From the NCBI RefSeq assembly GCF_035046485.1, contig NC_085138.1, positions 4,525,409 through 4,589,408 on the forward strand: a DNA stretch of 64,000 bases, read 5' to 3'. The notes under the pieces were generated by a model, which was given only the letters and a program-made list of their open reading frames with translations, had not been told where the DNA came from and ran no database searches. Both the position numbers and the translations under genes were made by a program. Positions within the stretch are counted from its first letter, which is position 1. Each line of letters begins with the position of its first letter. Below, in pieces: positions 1 through 10,246 of the stretch. Source of the DNA: Aedes albopictus. Its lineage: Eukaryota > Arthropoda > Insecta > Diptera > Culicidae.

Positions 1-2882
1 AACAAAAACTTTTTCTTGTTCGAATGATTTTTTTTTTTCAGTGTATTTTGTTATCAACAATAATACCAGTGAAGGCCATAACAATCCCAGAATCCAATGA
101 AACTCAATTTTCTAGGAGATTTTGTGTTATTTATTCAATCATTTGGAAGGGTTTTCCTATACATAAAAAACTTCAAAATATTACAAATGTATTTTCTTAG
201 GAAATGTAATGTTTGATCGCAATATGTATTGAAGTGCACTTTTAAATATACAAATATTTATAATTATGATTTTTTCAAATATATACATATATATATGTGT
301 CTTAGAGCCAATTTCAAACATGTTCTTTTCTATTTTTTTCCGATCATACTAAATATTTTTGGTTCATCTTCTGAATTAGAATACCTGTTTGCCTTTACTT
401 TGTCGCCAGGAATAGGCAAAAAACTATGGAATTTCTGAGTGCCTGGTATTGTTTTGGCGCTATTATATATTTCTTCGAGATCTTCTGACATTTTAATGTA
501 CTGTTCAGTGGATACGTAACAGAAATTTAATTTAGTTATATTTTTATCTGTCTGTACAACTGCCCAGTTATATAACTCTCGTGGAGTTGTTATGGTATTT
601 CCATAATCTCGAGCAAGACTTGCTCTCTTTGCCATTCGCTTGAGAGTGCCACCAATAGCATCACATGGACCTTTACCGTGGGACGTTGCAAAAAAATGCC
701 ATTCTGCTCTTAATGCATGCTTTGACTGGAATCTACATAGACTAGCAAAGTTCTTCTTATTTTTGTATTGTGATGCTGCCCCATCAGACATAAAATAAAT
801 TTTAGAAAAGTTCGTTAATTGTTTCATAAAATCTATCATTTTTGAGATGAACAACTGGACCGCAACTGTATCGTGAGCCATTACTTCCGATATGATAATG
901 AAGCTAACATTTACAAGTTTATTATCTTTCATATAGTAAATTTCAAATGGGTGTATTGTTGCTTGCGAGTTGTTCCAATGATATCCTTGAGCAGCGTTTT
1001 GAATTATGAATGAATAGTTTTCAGAGAAATCACAAATCGCAAGAATTTCATCATCCTTTAATGTATCTTTTTTATTTCTGAGAAATGATTATTGTTGTTT
1101 ATGAATAAAGTCGTGTGTTATAAGTTTGTCAATTTTATCAACAAGATACGGAACAAATTCATCAACAGGTTTAATAATCGTTTCTAAATTACAGCGATCA
1201 GTATTCAACCACTGCTGAAATATAATCTCTTCTTTGTCATTTGATTCTAAGATCAATGTAAGTTCCTCTTCAATGTGTTCATTACAAGCACACTTTTCAC
1301 AAGCACGGAAAAAGCAATTATCTGTTCTGGTGGAAATATCGCAAAGCATTTTTTGTATTATTTCATCTTGTGACACAATTCTTATACTGTTGAACATTAA
1401 ATTTACATTTTCATGAATAGTACATATGCATACATTATGTATACCAGTAGAATCAAGTAAAATACAATGCTTTGGTCGCAACTGTGTAAATACTGTGAAA
1501 CCAATATTCACAGTTTTGTACATATCTACAAAAATCATATAAGCCTCTTTGAGCGACATCATCAAAAGTCATTTTTGAACTTGTTGTTTTTTTCCATTTC
1601 GAACCTCAGAAACAAAATCATTTGTTCCTGGCATTGCATTGGCCTGCTGATATCATTATCATCAAAAAATTCTCTTACTATTTGTTTTGTATCGTCATCA
1701 ATACCATGCCCCCTTCTTTTTTCGGTGGTACAAAGAATACCCTGTTCATCAACAAGATCCTTCACCTGCCTCGCCATATACATTGGTGCGTTAAACTCTC
1801 TTGTGATTTTATTTACCGACCAAGACTTAGGAAGTACAGATAGTATTTTAATCTGTTCGCTTCTGTCAGTTGTAGGGTGATTGAACTTATCCTTTAACTG
1901 TATAATTATCTCGTCATACGCCTCCACTTTGCCAACATCCGTTGAATCTATTCCGAAGATATTTTTTCGAACTGCTTTCGTAATCTGCAATGATTTGTTT
2001 ATGCGATATTCCAAACTTCTCATGTTTCTAGATGAGATTGGCGATAAACTCAATGTTTCAGCAATGGTATTAAACTTCTCAATATTATGGGGACTCCAAT
2101 GATGGAATAGATGGTACCATATCTGTAAGATAAAAGTTAAGGATAACAATATAATAATGAATGCAGTGGAAAGTTAATGATAGTTATTTATGCAACGAGT
2201 TGCAAAAATGATTTTTTTTCGCACAAGTAGTACATTTATCCAACGAGGCTTGCCGGGTTGGATAAATACGAAGAATACTGAAAAATGTAGTTTTGCAACG
2301 AGCTGCAAAATGAGTTATATAAAAGAAGCTAACACGTTGAAGGCTTACTTACCCAGCTCATGTTCGATTTGTTGACCACTCGTTGACGGTTCTGGTTCTG
2401 GAACATCATGATGTTGCTGCCCACTAAATGATGGTTGCATAGTTTCGTCGTTTCCATCCGATCGGCGTTTTTTCGTATTCGGGCTTCTGTTGTGACTTAT
2501 CAATCCACGACATGACTCACAAATACTCATCGATTCGTCGATTTCATGTGTATATCCCATGGAATGAATTTTATCTATCAATCTTAATGACATGCCCCGT
2601 AGTTCGAATCTAATAAATAGCCTTACCTAATATTAGGTAAGAACATGGGGTAGAAACGTTTGGGTAGAAATTACAGCAGCACGTATGAAATGCGTGTTCA
2701 AATTGTATATTGTTTCGTACTTCTCGAGTGCTGCTGCGTGAATATGGGTGCATTGCATTGTCGCATATGACACAATAAGTTTCATTGCATTTTGAGATTA
2801 CTAGATAACCTTCACTGGTTTAGTTTGTTTTTAAAAAAAGACACTGAAAAAATAATAATTTGGACAAGAAAAAGTTTTTGTT
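1..2882 (-). mobile_element. DNA transposon with TIRs, superfamily unassigned; left end at window edge
   Basis: Bases 1-44 and the reverse complement of 2840-2882 match closely: both read AACAAAAACTTTTTCTTGT, then a T-rich stretch, then TTCAGTGT. They bracket a minus-strand transposase-like gene (330-2593). The left TIR may extend beyond the window, so the target duplication cannot be read and the true length is unknown. 2594-2839 would be the 5' untranslated part. I infer a once-autonomous cut-and-paste element from the gene and TIRs together. Confidence 0.7.
330..2593 (-). pseudogene. Broken transposase-like gene, DDE/RNase H-like family multiplied in insects and cnidarians
   Basis: Exon 1 (2593 to about 2353) starts MSLRLIDK and has a CESCRG motif. 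A GTAAGT donor and a TTACAG acceptor define a 230-bp intron (2123-2352). Exon 2 continues to 330. Within exon 2 I see a frameshift near 1635, a TGA near 1569 where relatives have an Arg codon (CGA to TGA fits), and an in-frame TAA at 1089-1091. Conserved blocks are LRPKHCILL, HWNNSQATIHP, a CDFSENYSF acidic block, SDGAASQYKNKKNF and ATSHGKGPCDAIGG. From memory these belong to a multicopy family of uncharacterised proteins in aphids, Hydra and others. The spaced Asp residues suggest an RNase H-fold transposase; that is inference. The copy cannot make full-length protein. Confidence 0.65.
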
Positions 2883-2997
2883 AGAAAAACTTTTTTTCCT
2901 TAAAAGTGCCCATCTTGTGATGTATGGACGGTTGGTAGGGAACATAATTACCTGTCATGAGACAAAATTTCATCAAAATCAAAAATGGTGTTTTTTA

Positions 2998-4382
2998 CCC
3001 TTCTTACACCCATAAGAAGGGTATAAATATCGCTCGAAAAACCGACTTTCGATCCGAGGCCCGGAGGGCCGAGTCTCATATACCAATGAACTCAGCTCGA
3101 CGAACTGAGCAAATGTCTGTATGTGTGTGTGTGTGTGTATGTGTGTATGTGTGTATGTGTGTGTGTGTATGTGCGTTACAAAAAAAAGTCACGCACGTTT
3201 CTCAGCCGTCTGTCAACCGATTTGAGTTCTCTTGGAAGCATATGAAAGCTACTACATCCTAGTAGATCGCTATTGAATTTTTTTTCGATTGGACGTTTGG
3301 TTACCAAGATATCTCTCGAAGAGTACTTATGAGTCATACTTCTAAACTTTTTAAGATTTTTGACCAAGTGTATCATAATAAATATTTCGACCGTTTGTCA
3401 ATCGATTTGGGTTTTCTTGGCACCAAATGAAAGCTACAGCATCCTAGTAGATCGCCCAGAAATTTTATTTCGATTGGACATTTGGTTACCGAGATATCTT
3501 TCAAAGAGTACTTGGGAGTAATACAGGTTAACTTTTTGAGAGATGTTTGACCAAGGGTAAGGGTACCATAATAAATATCTCAGCCGCCTGTCAACCGATT
3601 TGGGTTCTCTAAGCACCAAATGAAAGCTACAATATGCTTGTATAAAGCCCTGAAATTTTATTTCGATTCGACATTTGATTACTGAGATATCTTACGAAGA
3701 GTATTTCAATAAATTATTTTTTTATTATATTCACTTGTTATCGTGCATTTGTTTTTGACCAGTCTATGGGAAATTATTTTTCAATAAATGATGCTGACCT
3801 CATTCAAAGTGTATACTAGCAGGTTATTGTTTTCAACAAAATTATAAATAACAAATTACAAATACACAGGAATTTTATGGAAACTAACAATATGTTAAAT
3901 GAAAGCTTTGAAGAACCAGACAGCCAAAATAACTAGCTAATGCCAAAACTAATTAACTTAGTAGATATATCATTTTTGTCGTTTTTACACCATAACCATG
4001 AAACCAAGTACTTCGGAGCTAATTTAATTGACTGATTTAGACAAAGTGTATCTCGCTGTTTTTCTTACCCATTTGTCAATCGATTCAAGATATTTTAGCA
4101 GTTAATAAAAGATACAAAATTCCAGCTTACATAGCTTACATATCTATTTTTTTAAACATTCCATACAAGACTCTAGGAAGTGTCTGGCATTTCTGGTAGT
4201 TTAGCCCATGGTCCATGATGCTATTTTGGAAACCAATCCACTAGATGCCAAATCCACAATATTTTCTAGAACTTTTGGTCAATTCCACAAAACAAATATG
4301 TTAAATACAAATAATACAACAATAATTTTAATAAGTGTAAGAAGGGTTCTGTGCACCATAGGTGGATTAAATCGGGTTTTTT
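2998..4382 (-). repeat. Repeat R, copy 1 (complete, uninterrupted)
   Basis: Non-coding repeat. Its reverse complement matches, in order, the four pieces of R copy 2 at 30946-31615, 33901-34190, 43131-43192 and 44401-44463. Read on the minus strand it begins CCCGATTTAATCCACCTA (4377 downward), contains several diverged sub-repeats of about 170 bp (3190-3700, each with an 'ATTTCGATTGGAC' core), a TG-type microsatellite, and ends in a hairpin GGGTGTAAGAAGGGT flanked by A/T runs. No ORF. Class unknown. Confidence 0.75.
3121..3175. repeat. (TG)n/(TGTA)n microsatellite inside R
   Basis: Alternating TG with TATG interruptions. On the other strand this is an ACAY-type repeat, in the same place in R where two R1-clade LINEs are inserted in copy 2. 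Confidence 0.95.
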
Positions 4383-4710
4383 AAATCAACTTTGAATTTT
4401 TAGAAATGATTTTTTTCAGTGTAGGGCTCATTTTGGATTTTTTTCAGTATTTTTTTCTTAAAATTTGACTTATTTTGTGATAATCACCCATACAACACTT
4501 TTTTGTAGGAGTAGTCATTTTTTGATTAAAAACATTTTTAAAAAATCCATAAAAAAAGTTTAGCCCTTTTCAAAAGGACTGACTGAGATAAATTTTGAAG
4601 AAACTAAGTATGCAAAGTGGCTTATCTAGTCTTGGTGTACATACCCAGAAAGTTTCATTGTAATCTGAGAGGGTGCTGCCAACTCCGAATACGATTTGGG
4701 GCGAAATTCG
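4383..4710. other. AT-rich spacer, no gene seen
   Basis: T-rich, no ORF of note. Contains two 'TTTTTTTCAGT' stretches resembling transposon ends, without a clear partner. Reported as unassigned. Confidence 0.6.
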
Positions 4711-5864
4711 TCAGTAGGCATTTAAAATAATGAAATCACCGTAAATGAAGTGGGGTAGAAGCAAGGATTTAAAAAGTTGAAGTTTTATGGATGAATTAAA
4801 ATGTTTGGTAGCTAAGTTTAATTTTTTCAGACACCCATAGATTTTGCCGCATTGCGAATTAATCTGATCATCCCAACTTAAATTAGATGTCATAATTATG
4901 CCTAAATTTACTACACTATTGACAAACTCAAGTTTATCTCCATTCAACATCAAATCAGGAAGTGTCAAAGGGTTCCGATTTCTATTTATAAGCATTGCTT
5001 CAGTTTTAGCTGAATTAATAGGTAGTAAGTTTCGCTGAGACCATTCAAAAATTCTTTGAAGGTCCGTGATTGATTCGTTCACTTAATGAAGCAAAATTAT
5101 TGGGATCTAGTTCGCACAAATATATTTGAACGTCGTCAGCAAAGAGATGAACAGAGCAATAGCGCAAAGTTGTAGGTAGATCTTTAATAAAAAATGAAAA
5201 TAACAATGGTCCCAACCAGTGCTGAAAAATTCATTTCGTCATATTTAAATTCAATCACCTACAGTTCATTTTGGAGGCTGAACCTGAGAATATGGTATAT
5301 GAAAGACTTGTGCAGCTAGACCAGTTCTGCTAGAAAGTCACGAAAAAACCGTTATTTTTCGAATATTTAACGTAAATGTCACGGGCTTCCTTTGAAAAAT
5401 GCCAAATGATATTCACGGTGAATATCATTTAGCATTTTTCAAAGGTGGTCCGTGACATTTACCTTAAATATTCGAAAAATATCGTGCTGCCGCTTGGCAT
5501 CACGCATTAATATGTTTACTCTATTTCTCAATCTTTTAAGGTGCAATTCATCAGAAGAATTTCTAGTACGCTTCCAGTTAGAATATGCAGTATCTCTATC
5601 AACAATAGCAACTTCGATGGCCCGGTTGAACCATGGATTACATTTGAGTTTTTGCTTCCGTAGTGGTATGAACTCATCATGTAAAAATTTCAAACGTTTA
5701 TTTAAAATATTCAGTAGAATATCACTATCAGTAATTCCAAAGAATGGAGTCCAATCAAAACTATGAAATCCATCATGTAAACGCCTCGCATTGTAATTTT
5801 TATAGTCCCTATACTGCCCCCATTCGCATAGCAGTCCCATGTGAATAGGAAACCCAGCAAACAT
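4711..5864 (-). pseudogene. LINE ORF2 remnant (linker and reverse transcriptase)
   Basis: Two minus-strand pieces of one LINE polyprotein. The upstream piece (5864-5480) has the EN-RT linker typical of Jockey/CR1-like elements, e.g. CNPWFNRAI. The downstream piece includes the RT active-site motif FADD at 5132-5143 followed by VQIYL, then (after a one-base frameshift near 5083) LPINSAKTEAM and NLGIIMTSNLSWDDQI, ending at 4711. The middle of the RT is missing and replaced by unrelated DNA plus a palindrome (5218-5480). It lies downstream of the ORF1 remains at 6576-10959 in the same orientation, so it is probably the same old LINE; that link is inferred. Confidence 0.7.
5353..5480. repeat. Foldback palindrome inserted in the LINE
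   Basis: Arms 5353-5415 and 5417-5480 are near-perfect inverted copies (left arm starts ATTTTTCGAATATTTA). Looks like a tiny hairpin MITE; it interrupts the LINE reading frame. Confidence 0.8.
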
Positions 5865-5892
5865 GGGACTGTTATGCGAATAGGGGCAGTAT
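5810..5892. repeat. Short hairpin with 33-bp arms
   Basis: Arm 5810-5842 (TATACTGCCCCCATTCGCA...) is inverted at 5860-5892, with a loop of about 18 bp. A second small foldback within the same LINE remnant. Confidence 0.8.
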
Positions 5893-6575
5893 ATGTGATG
5901 GGCGTTTCGTTAGTCTTGCTGAAGCGTAAAGGAATCAACCCAGACGCAGAGGCATTGCTAAGAGAATTGTTAGCCATAGCCAAAATAAACTAGCGTGAAC
6001 TTTAAAAGAAATCCATACAACAGTTCCAACAGACACAAAACAGTATTATATACTAACCTAATTGAAAAATTTCTGAACATGAATTCAACGAAAATAGTTG
6101 CAGTTAAATTGGCTTATGGGTTTACTTCTAAAGAATTGCATCTGCAGCATTAAATAGCATAGCATCAAAAATCAAAACAACTATCAACTATCCATCGCGG
6201 CCAAAGATCATCATTGTCACCTCCCAGTCGTTAAGCATTGCAGCAGCGAGTCCAAAACGTCATCATCATCAACAGCAACCCCCACAGCAGCAACAGCAAG
6301 CACCAGCAAAGTTTAGCAGCACATCTCCAGAGGTCGTATTCATCAAAAAGATCCTTCTTGTTTTGCTTCGTTCCACCATCGACATTGGCTTTCAGGAAGA
6401 ACGGAATCAAGGAAAACTCAGGATCGGATCAATGGAAAAGTTGGTAGGAATAATGACAATGACAAGGAAAGGTAATTTGATTTATAAAAACTTTCAGGAG
6501 TGGATTTGGTCTCATGGATAATCAAGAAAGAGACATGGATGATATTGGGAGGAAAAGTGAAATTCTAAGGAAGGG
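5893..6575. other. No recognised gene; contains a CAG/CAA-rich stretch
   Basis: Expected to hold the LINE endonuclease region between ORF1 and the RT remains, but I could not recognise endonuclease motifs in any frame. 6236-6310 is rich in CAG/CAA codon-like repeats. Confidence 0.5.
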
Positions 6576-6676
6576 TTAATTGACGTATGAAAAGAGCTGT
6601 TCCAAAGAATGCAGTGGCTCTGCATCATCCTGAGTCCTTTTGATCCGTACATAAACCGTTCCATTTCGTGTGTACA
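6576..6676 (-). pseudogene. LINE ORF1, 3' piece (split by RTE-A)
   Basis: Minus-strand continuation of the ORF1 at 10247-10959. Reading across the RTE-A insertion, the 5' piece ends ...RIHQVYT and this piece carries on RNGTVYVRIKR to a stop at 6576-6578. That is the expected C-terminal strand-rich end of an L1/Jockey-type ORF1 nucleic-acid chaperone. Continuity across the 8-bp duplicated target confirms the nesting order. Confidence 0.75.
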
Positions 6677-6737
6677 TATACATACATACATACATTTATT
6701 TGTTCAACATCATTAAGACAAGACATAATCAACAATA

Positions 6738-7069
6738 GTACACTGTTGAAAATGCTTTGACATCCATGTGCACAACAGAACATGTGCTCGATGAACAAAT
6801 TGAGATTTGAAATTATGAAAAGAAATCCACGTACTCCGGTGAGACTCGAACTCACGACTCCCAATTCGCTAGACGGGCGCTTCTATTCCTTCAAGCTACG
6901 GAGTCACTCGACTATCTCCGTCGCCAGCAGGCCTAGAACTGAACTCGATTCCACAATCGCACATGGTTATCTTCTTTTCACAATCCAAACCCCCTTCGGA
7001 TGGGATTAGATGAACATCTAACACATTGTCTGTTGTGCACATGGATGTCAAAGCATTTTCAACAGTGTA
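6738..7069. repeat. Inverted repeats in the RTE-A 3' UTR
   Basis: 6738-6780 (TACACTGTTGAAAATGCTTT...) is inverted at 7028-7069 with few mismatches; the 250 bp between contains the tRNA-like segment. Transcribed RNA could form a long stem closing the 3' UTR. Confidence 0.8.
6831..6905 (-). other. tRNA-like segment in the RTE-A 3' UTR
   Basis: On the minus strand an acceptor-like ACTCCG pairs with CGGAGT, an A-box-like TAGCTTGAAGG follows, then a T-arm GTGAG-TTCGAGT-CTCAC with a good B box. The anticodon arm has mismatches and the D arm is irregular, so I do not call a functional tRNA. It may be a captured tRNA or a SINE-like module used for transcription or RT recognition. Confidence 0.5.
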
Positions 7070-9170
7070 ATTTCCCACATGGCTTGGTCAGCCAAAGCAA
7101 AATCAAGAAATTGACATCAACAATAGTACGCCACAATACTCGGTTCGTGGCTGCCGCTCTCCATCCTCGATCGCGCCCAATGCTCGCCAAGCCACGCTCC
7201 ACCTGGTCCGCCCATCGTGCTCTCTGCGCTCCACGCCTTCTTGTGCCAACCGGATCAGTTGCAAACACCAGCTTTGCAGGGTTGTTGTCCGGCATTCTTG
7301 CAACATGCCCTGCCCACCGTATCCTTCCGGCTTTGGCCACCTTCTGGATGCTGGGTTCGCCGTAAAGTGCAGCGAGCTCGTGGTTCATCCTTCTCCGCCA
7401 CACACCGTTCTCCTGCACGCCGCCGAAGATCGTCCTTAGCACCCGTCGCTCGAAAACTCCGAGTGCTTGCAGGTCCTCCTCGAGCATGGTCCATGTCTCG
7501 TGCCCGTAGAGGATCACCGGTCTTATTAGCGTTTTGTACTTGGTGCATTTGGTGCGTGGGTGAATCTTTTTCGACCGCAGTTTCTTCTGGAGCCCGTAGT
7601 AGGCCCGACTTCCGCTGATGATGCGCCTCCGAATTTCACGGCTCACGTTGTTGTCAGCCGTCAGTAAGGATCCGAGGTAGACGAATTCCTCCACCACCTC
7701 GAAAGTATCCCCGTCTATCGTAACATTACTACCCAGACGGATCCGGTCGTGTTCGGTTCCGCCTACCAGCATGTACTTTGTTTTTGAGGCATTCACCACC
7801 AGTCCGACCTTTGCTGCTTCGCGTTTCAGGCGGGTGTACAGTTCTGCCACCGTTCCAAATGTTCTAGCTATAATGTCCATGTCGTCCGCAAAGCACACAA
7901 ATTGTCCGGATTTTGTGAAAATCGTTCCCCGGCTGTTGAGCCCGGCTCGTCGCATCACACCTTCCAGAGCGATGTTGAAGAGTAGACATGAGAGTCCGTC
8001 ACCTTGTCGCAGTCCCCGGCGAGATTCGAATGAGCTGGATAGTTCACCCGAAACCCTTACACAGTTTTGCACACCGTCCATCGTTGCTTTTATCAGTCTA
8101 GTCAGCTTCCCAGGAAAGCCGTTTTCGTCCATGATTCTCCATAGCTCTGCGCGGTCGATACTATCGTATGCCGCTTTGAAGTCGATGAACAGGTGGTGCG
8201 TTTGGACCTGGTATTCACGGCATTTCTGGAGGATTTGCCGTACGGTGAAGATCTGGTCCGTTGTCGACCGGCCGTCGATGAAACCGGCTTGATAACTTCC
8301 CACGAACTCATTTGTTTTAGGTGACAGACGACGGAAGGTGATCTGGGATAGCACTTTGTAGGCAGCATTCAAAATAGTGATCGCCCTGAAGTTCTCACAT
8401 TCCAAATGGTCGCCTTTCTTGTGAATGGGGCAGATTACCCCTTCCTTCCACTCCTCCGGTAGCTGTTCGGTTTCCCAGATCCTGACTATCAGCCGATGCA
8501 GACAGGTGGCCAACTTTTCTGGGCCCATTTTGATGAGTTCAGCTGCGATACCATCCTTACCAGCTGCTTTGTTGGTTTTGAGCTGGTGAATGACATCCTT
8601 AATTTCCCTCAGCGTGGGAGTTGGTTCATTTCCGTCCTCCGCTGCACTGGCGTCGTCGTTTCCTCCGTTGCCGTGGGCTCCCGTGCCTACGTTCTCCACG
8701 CCGTTCAGGTGCTGATCGAAGTGCTGCTTCCACCTTTCGATCACCTCACGTCCGTCCGTCAAGAGGCCTCCGTCTTTATCCCTGCATATTTCGGCTCGCG
8801 GCACGAAGCCGTTGCGGGATGCGTTGAGCTTCTGATAGAACTTCCGTGTTTCTTGGGAACGGTACAGCAGTTCCATTTCTTCACACTCCGCTTCTTCCAG
8901 GCGGCGCTTTTTCTCCCGAAAGAGGCGGGTCTGCTGTTTCCGCTTCTGTTTGTAACGTTCCACGTTCTGTCCAGTCCCTTGCTGCAGCATTACCGCCCTC
9001 GCTGCGTTCTTCTCCTCCAAAACCGTTCTGCACTCTTCGTCGAACCATTCGTTCCGTCGATTCCGTTCCACGTACCCGATGGTGCTCTCGGCTGCGTCGT
9101 TGATGGCTGCTTTCACTGTACTCCAGCAGTCCTCTAGAGGGGCCTCATTGAGCTCGCCCTCGTCTGGCAA
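7059..9170 (-). CDS. RTE-like reverse transcriptase (703 aa, apparently open)
   Basis: Uninterrupted minus-strand frame covering the linker, reverse transcriptase and C-terminal region of RTE-A. Visible motifs: CPIHKKGDHLECENFRAI, GRSTTDQIF, the LFIDFKAAYDS block (first catalytic Asp), GLRQGDGLS, FADDMDII at about residue 425 (catalytic Asp pair), then KTKYML, EFVYLGS and a C-terminal RWAGHVARM motif common in RTE elements. The listed Met is not a natural start: the RT should be fused to the endonuclease encoded just upstream, and a frameshift near 9170 separates them. It would copy element RNA at a nicked target site (target-primed reverse transcription). The protein ends in sequence repeated at 63.2 kb. 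Confidence 0.85.
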   Translation of the reverse strand: MPDEGELNEAPLEDCWSTVKAAINDAAESTIGYVERNRRNEWFDEECRTVLEEKNAARAVMLQQGTGQNVERYKQKRKQQTRLFREKKRRLEEAECEEMELLYRSQETRKFYQKLNASRNGFVPRAEICRDKDGGLLTDGREVIERWKQHFDQHLNGVENVGTGAHGNGGNDDASAAEDGNEPTPTLREIKDVIHQLKTNKAAGKDGIAAELIKMGPEKLATCLHRLIVRIWETEQLPEEWKEGVICPIHKKGDHLECENFRAITILNAAYKVLSQITFRRLSPKTNEFVGSYQAGFIDGRSTTDQIFTVRQILQKCREYQVQTHHLFIDFKAAYDSIDRAELWRIMDENGFPGKLTRLIKATMDGVQNCVRVSGELSSSFESRRGLRQGDGLSCLLFNIALEGVMRRAGLNSRGTIFTKSGQFVCFADDMDIIARTFGTVAELYTRLKREAAKVGLVVNASKTKYMLVGGTEHDRIRLGSNVTIDGDTFEVVEEFVYLGSLLTADNNVSREIRRRIISGSRAYYGLQKKLRSKKIHPRTKCTKYKTLIRPVILYGHETWTMLEEDLQALGVFERRVLRTIFGGVQENGVWRRRMNHELAALYGEPSIQKVAKAGRIRWAGHVARMPDNNPAKLVFATDPVGTRRRGAQRARWADQVERGLASIGRDRGWRAAATNRVLWRTIVDVNFLILLWLTKPCGKLHC

Positions 9171-10040
9171 CGTAATTTACATTCACGGCGTGGAGAGTTG
9201 ATTTCGCAGCTTGCTCACGAGTTAAGCATGCGTGTGCGACCCTTATGATATTCGGCAAACTTTCAGATAAAACTACAAGGTAAAAGTCATCCATACATTG
9301 TTGATTGATAGCATGCTTATGAACTGAGATAGTAACAAGTGAATGTAACTCTTTGCAAATGGTGAATGCCATCCCTGTCCAGGTGTAACGATAAGAGAGG
9401 CTGTGTTGGAAAAAGGTGCTACGTATGGCCATGTTTTTGGAGGCGGCGAAATCAATGAGTCGTAGGCCGTTTTCGTTCGTCTGCTGGTGGGCGCTGAACT
9501 TACCAATCGTCGGTCTGAATTCCTCCTCCTGGCCTACCTGAGCGTTCAAATCTCCTATGATGATCTTGACGTCGTGGCTTGGGCAGCGATCGTACTCGCG
9601 TTCGAGCTGCGCGTAAAATGCGTCCTTGTCATCATCAGTACTTCCGGAGTGTGGGCTGTGCACGTTTATTATGCTGAAGTTGAAGAATCGGCCTTTGATC
9701 CTCAACCTGCACATTCTTTCGTCGATCGGCCACCAACCGATCACGCGCCTCTGCATATCACCCATCACGATGAAAGCTGTTCCCAGCACGCGTGTGTTGC
9801 CGCAGCTCTGGTAGATGGTATGATAACCTCTAAACGTTCGCACCATGGATCCTGTCCAACACACCTCCTGCAGCGCTACGATGCCGAACCCGCGGTCCTT
9901 CAGTAGATCGGCGAGTATGCGGGTGCTCCCAATGAAGTTGAGACATCGGCAGTTCCACGTACCGAGTTTCCAATCGCAAGTCCTTTTTGTTCGCTGGGGT
10001 CGTTGCCGTTGGTCTCGGTTCGTATTATTCTGTTGCTGAT
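9145..10040 (-). pseudogene. RTE-A endonuclease domain (frameshifted, SDH motif lost)
   Basis: APE-like endonuclease in minus frame. GTWNCR and ALQEV (catalytic Glu) lie upstream of the first Met at 9864; then NVHSPHSG and IIIGDLNAQVG (catalytic Asp/Asn). After FFQHSLSYRYTW the reading changes to unrelated residues, and the expected SDH catalytic motif, visible in RTE-D as DSDHYLV, is absent. An indel around 9170-9380 also throws the downstream RT into another frame. The element therefore probably cannot nick DNA itself. Confidence 0.75.
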
Positions 10041-10246
10041 TTTCCGTTACAATGGTTTTTTACGGCTGGCTCGTAGGGCCTGACACCAACCCCCTACTTT
10101 CCGGAGGACCATAGTGCACAGTTGAGCTTAGAGTCCTTCCCTGGCACTCGGACGTAGATCAGCCGCCCCTAACATGGGGATCAGACGCTGTTGTGAGCCG
10201 CTCCTCCTGGAGAACAGACGCTCAGGTTTGCCGAAGCAAACCCCCA

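Larger units (their letters stand above)
6677..10246 (-). mobile_element. RTE-A: near full-length RTE-like LINE
   Basis: About 3.57 kb, flanked by the 8-bp duplication TGTGTACA (6669-6676 and 10247-10254) and inserted in an older LINE ORF1. In element orientation (minus): a 5' UTR (10246 to about 10050) sharing a GAGCGTCTG block with RTE-D, an APE-type endonuclease, an RTE-type reverse transcriptase, and a structured 3' UTR with a tRNA-like segment, ending in an (ATGT)n tail at 6677-6692. No RNase H, as expected of the RTE clade. The RTE assignment is from RT motif order and is an inference. Confidence 0.8.

Noticed and set aside
6831..6905. Functional tRNA gene
   Set aside because: T-arm and acceptor look good but anticodon and D arms are irregular, and it lies in a LINE 3' UTR; kept only as tRNA-like.
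7217..9137. Plus-strand open frames opposite the RTE-A reverse transcriptase (and 35210-36226 minus, 38900-40961 minus opposite R1 ORFs)
   Set aside because: Antisense shadows of real LINE ORFs; no motifs of their own.
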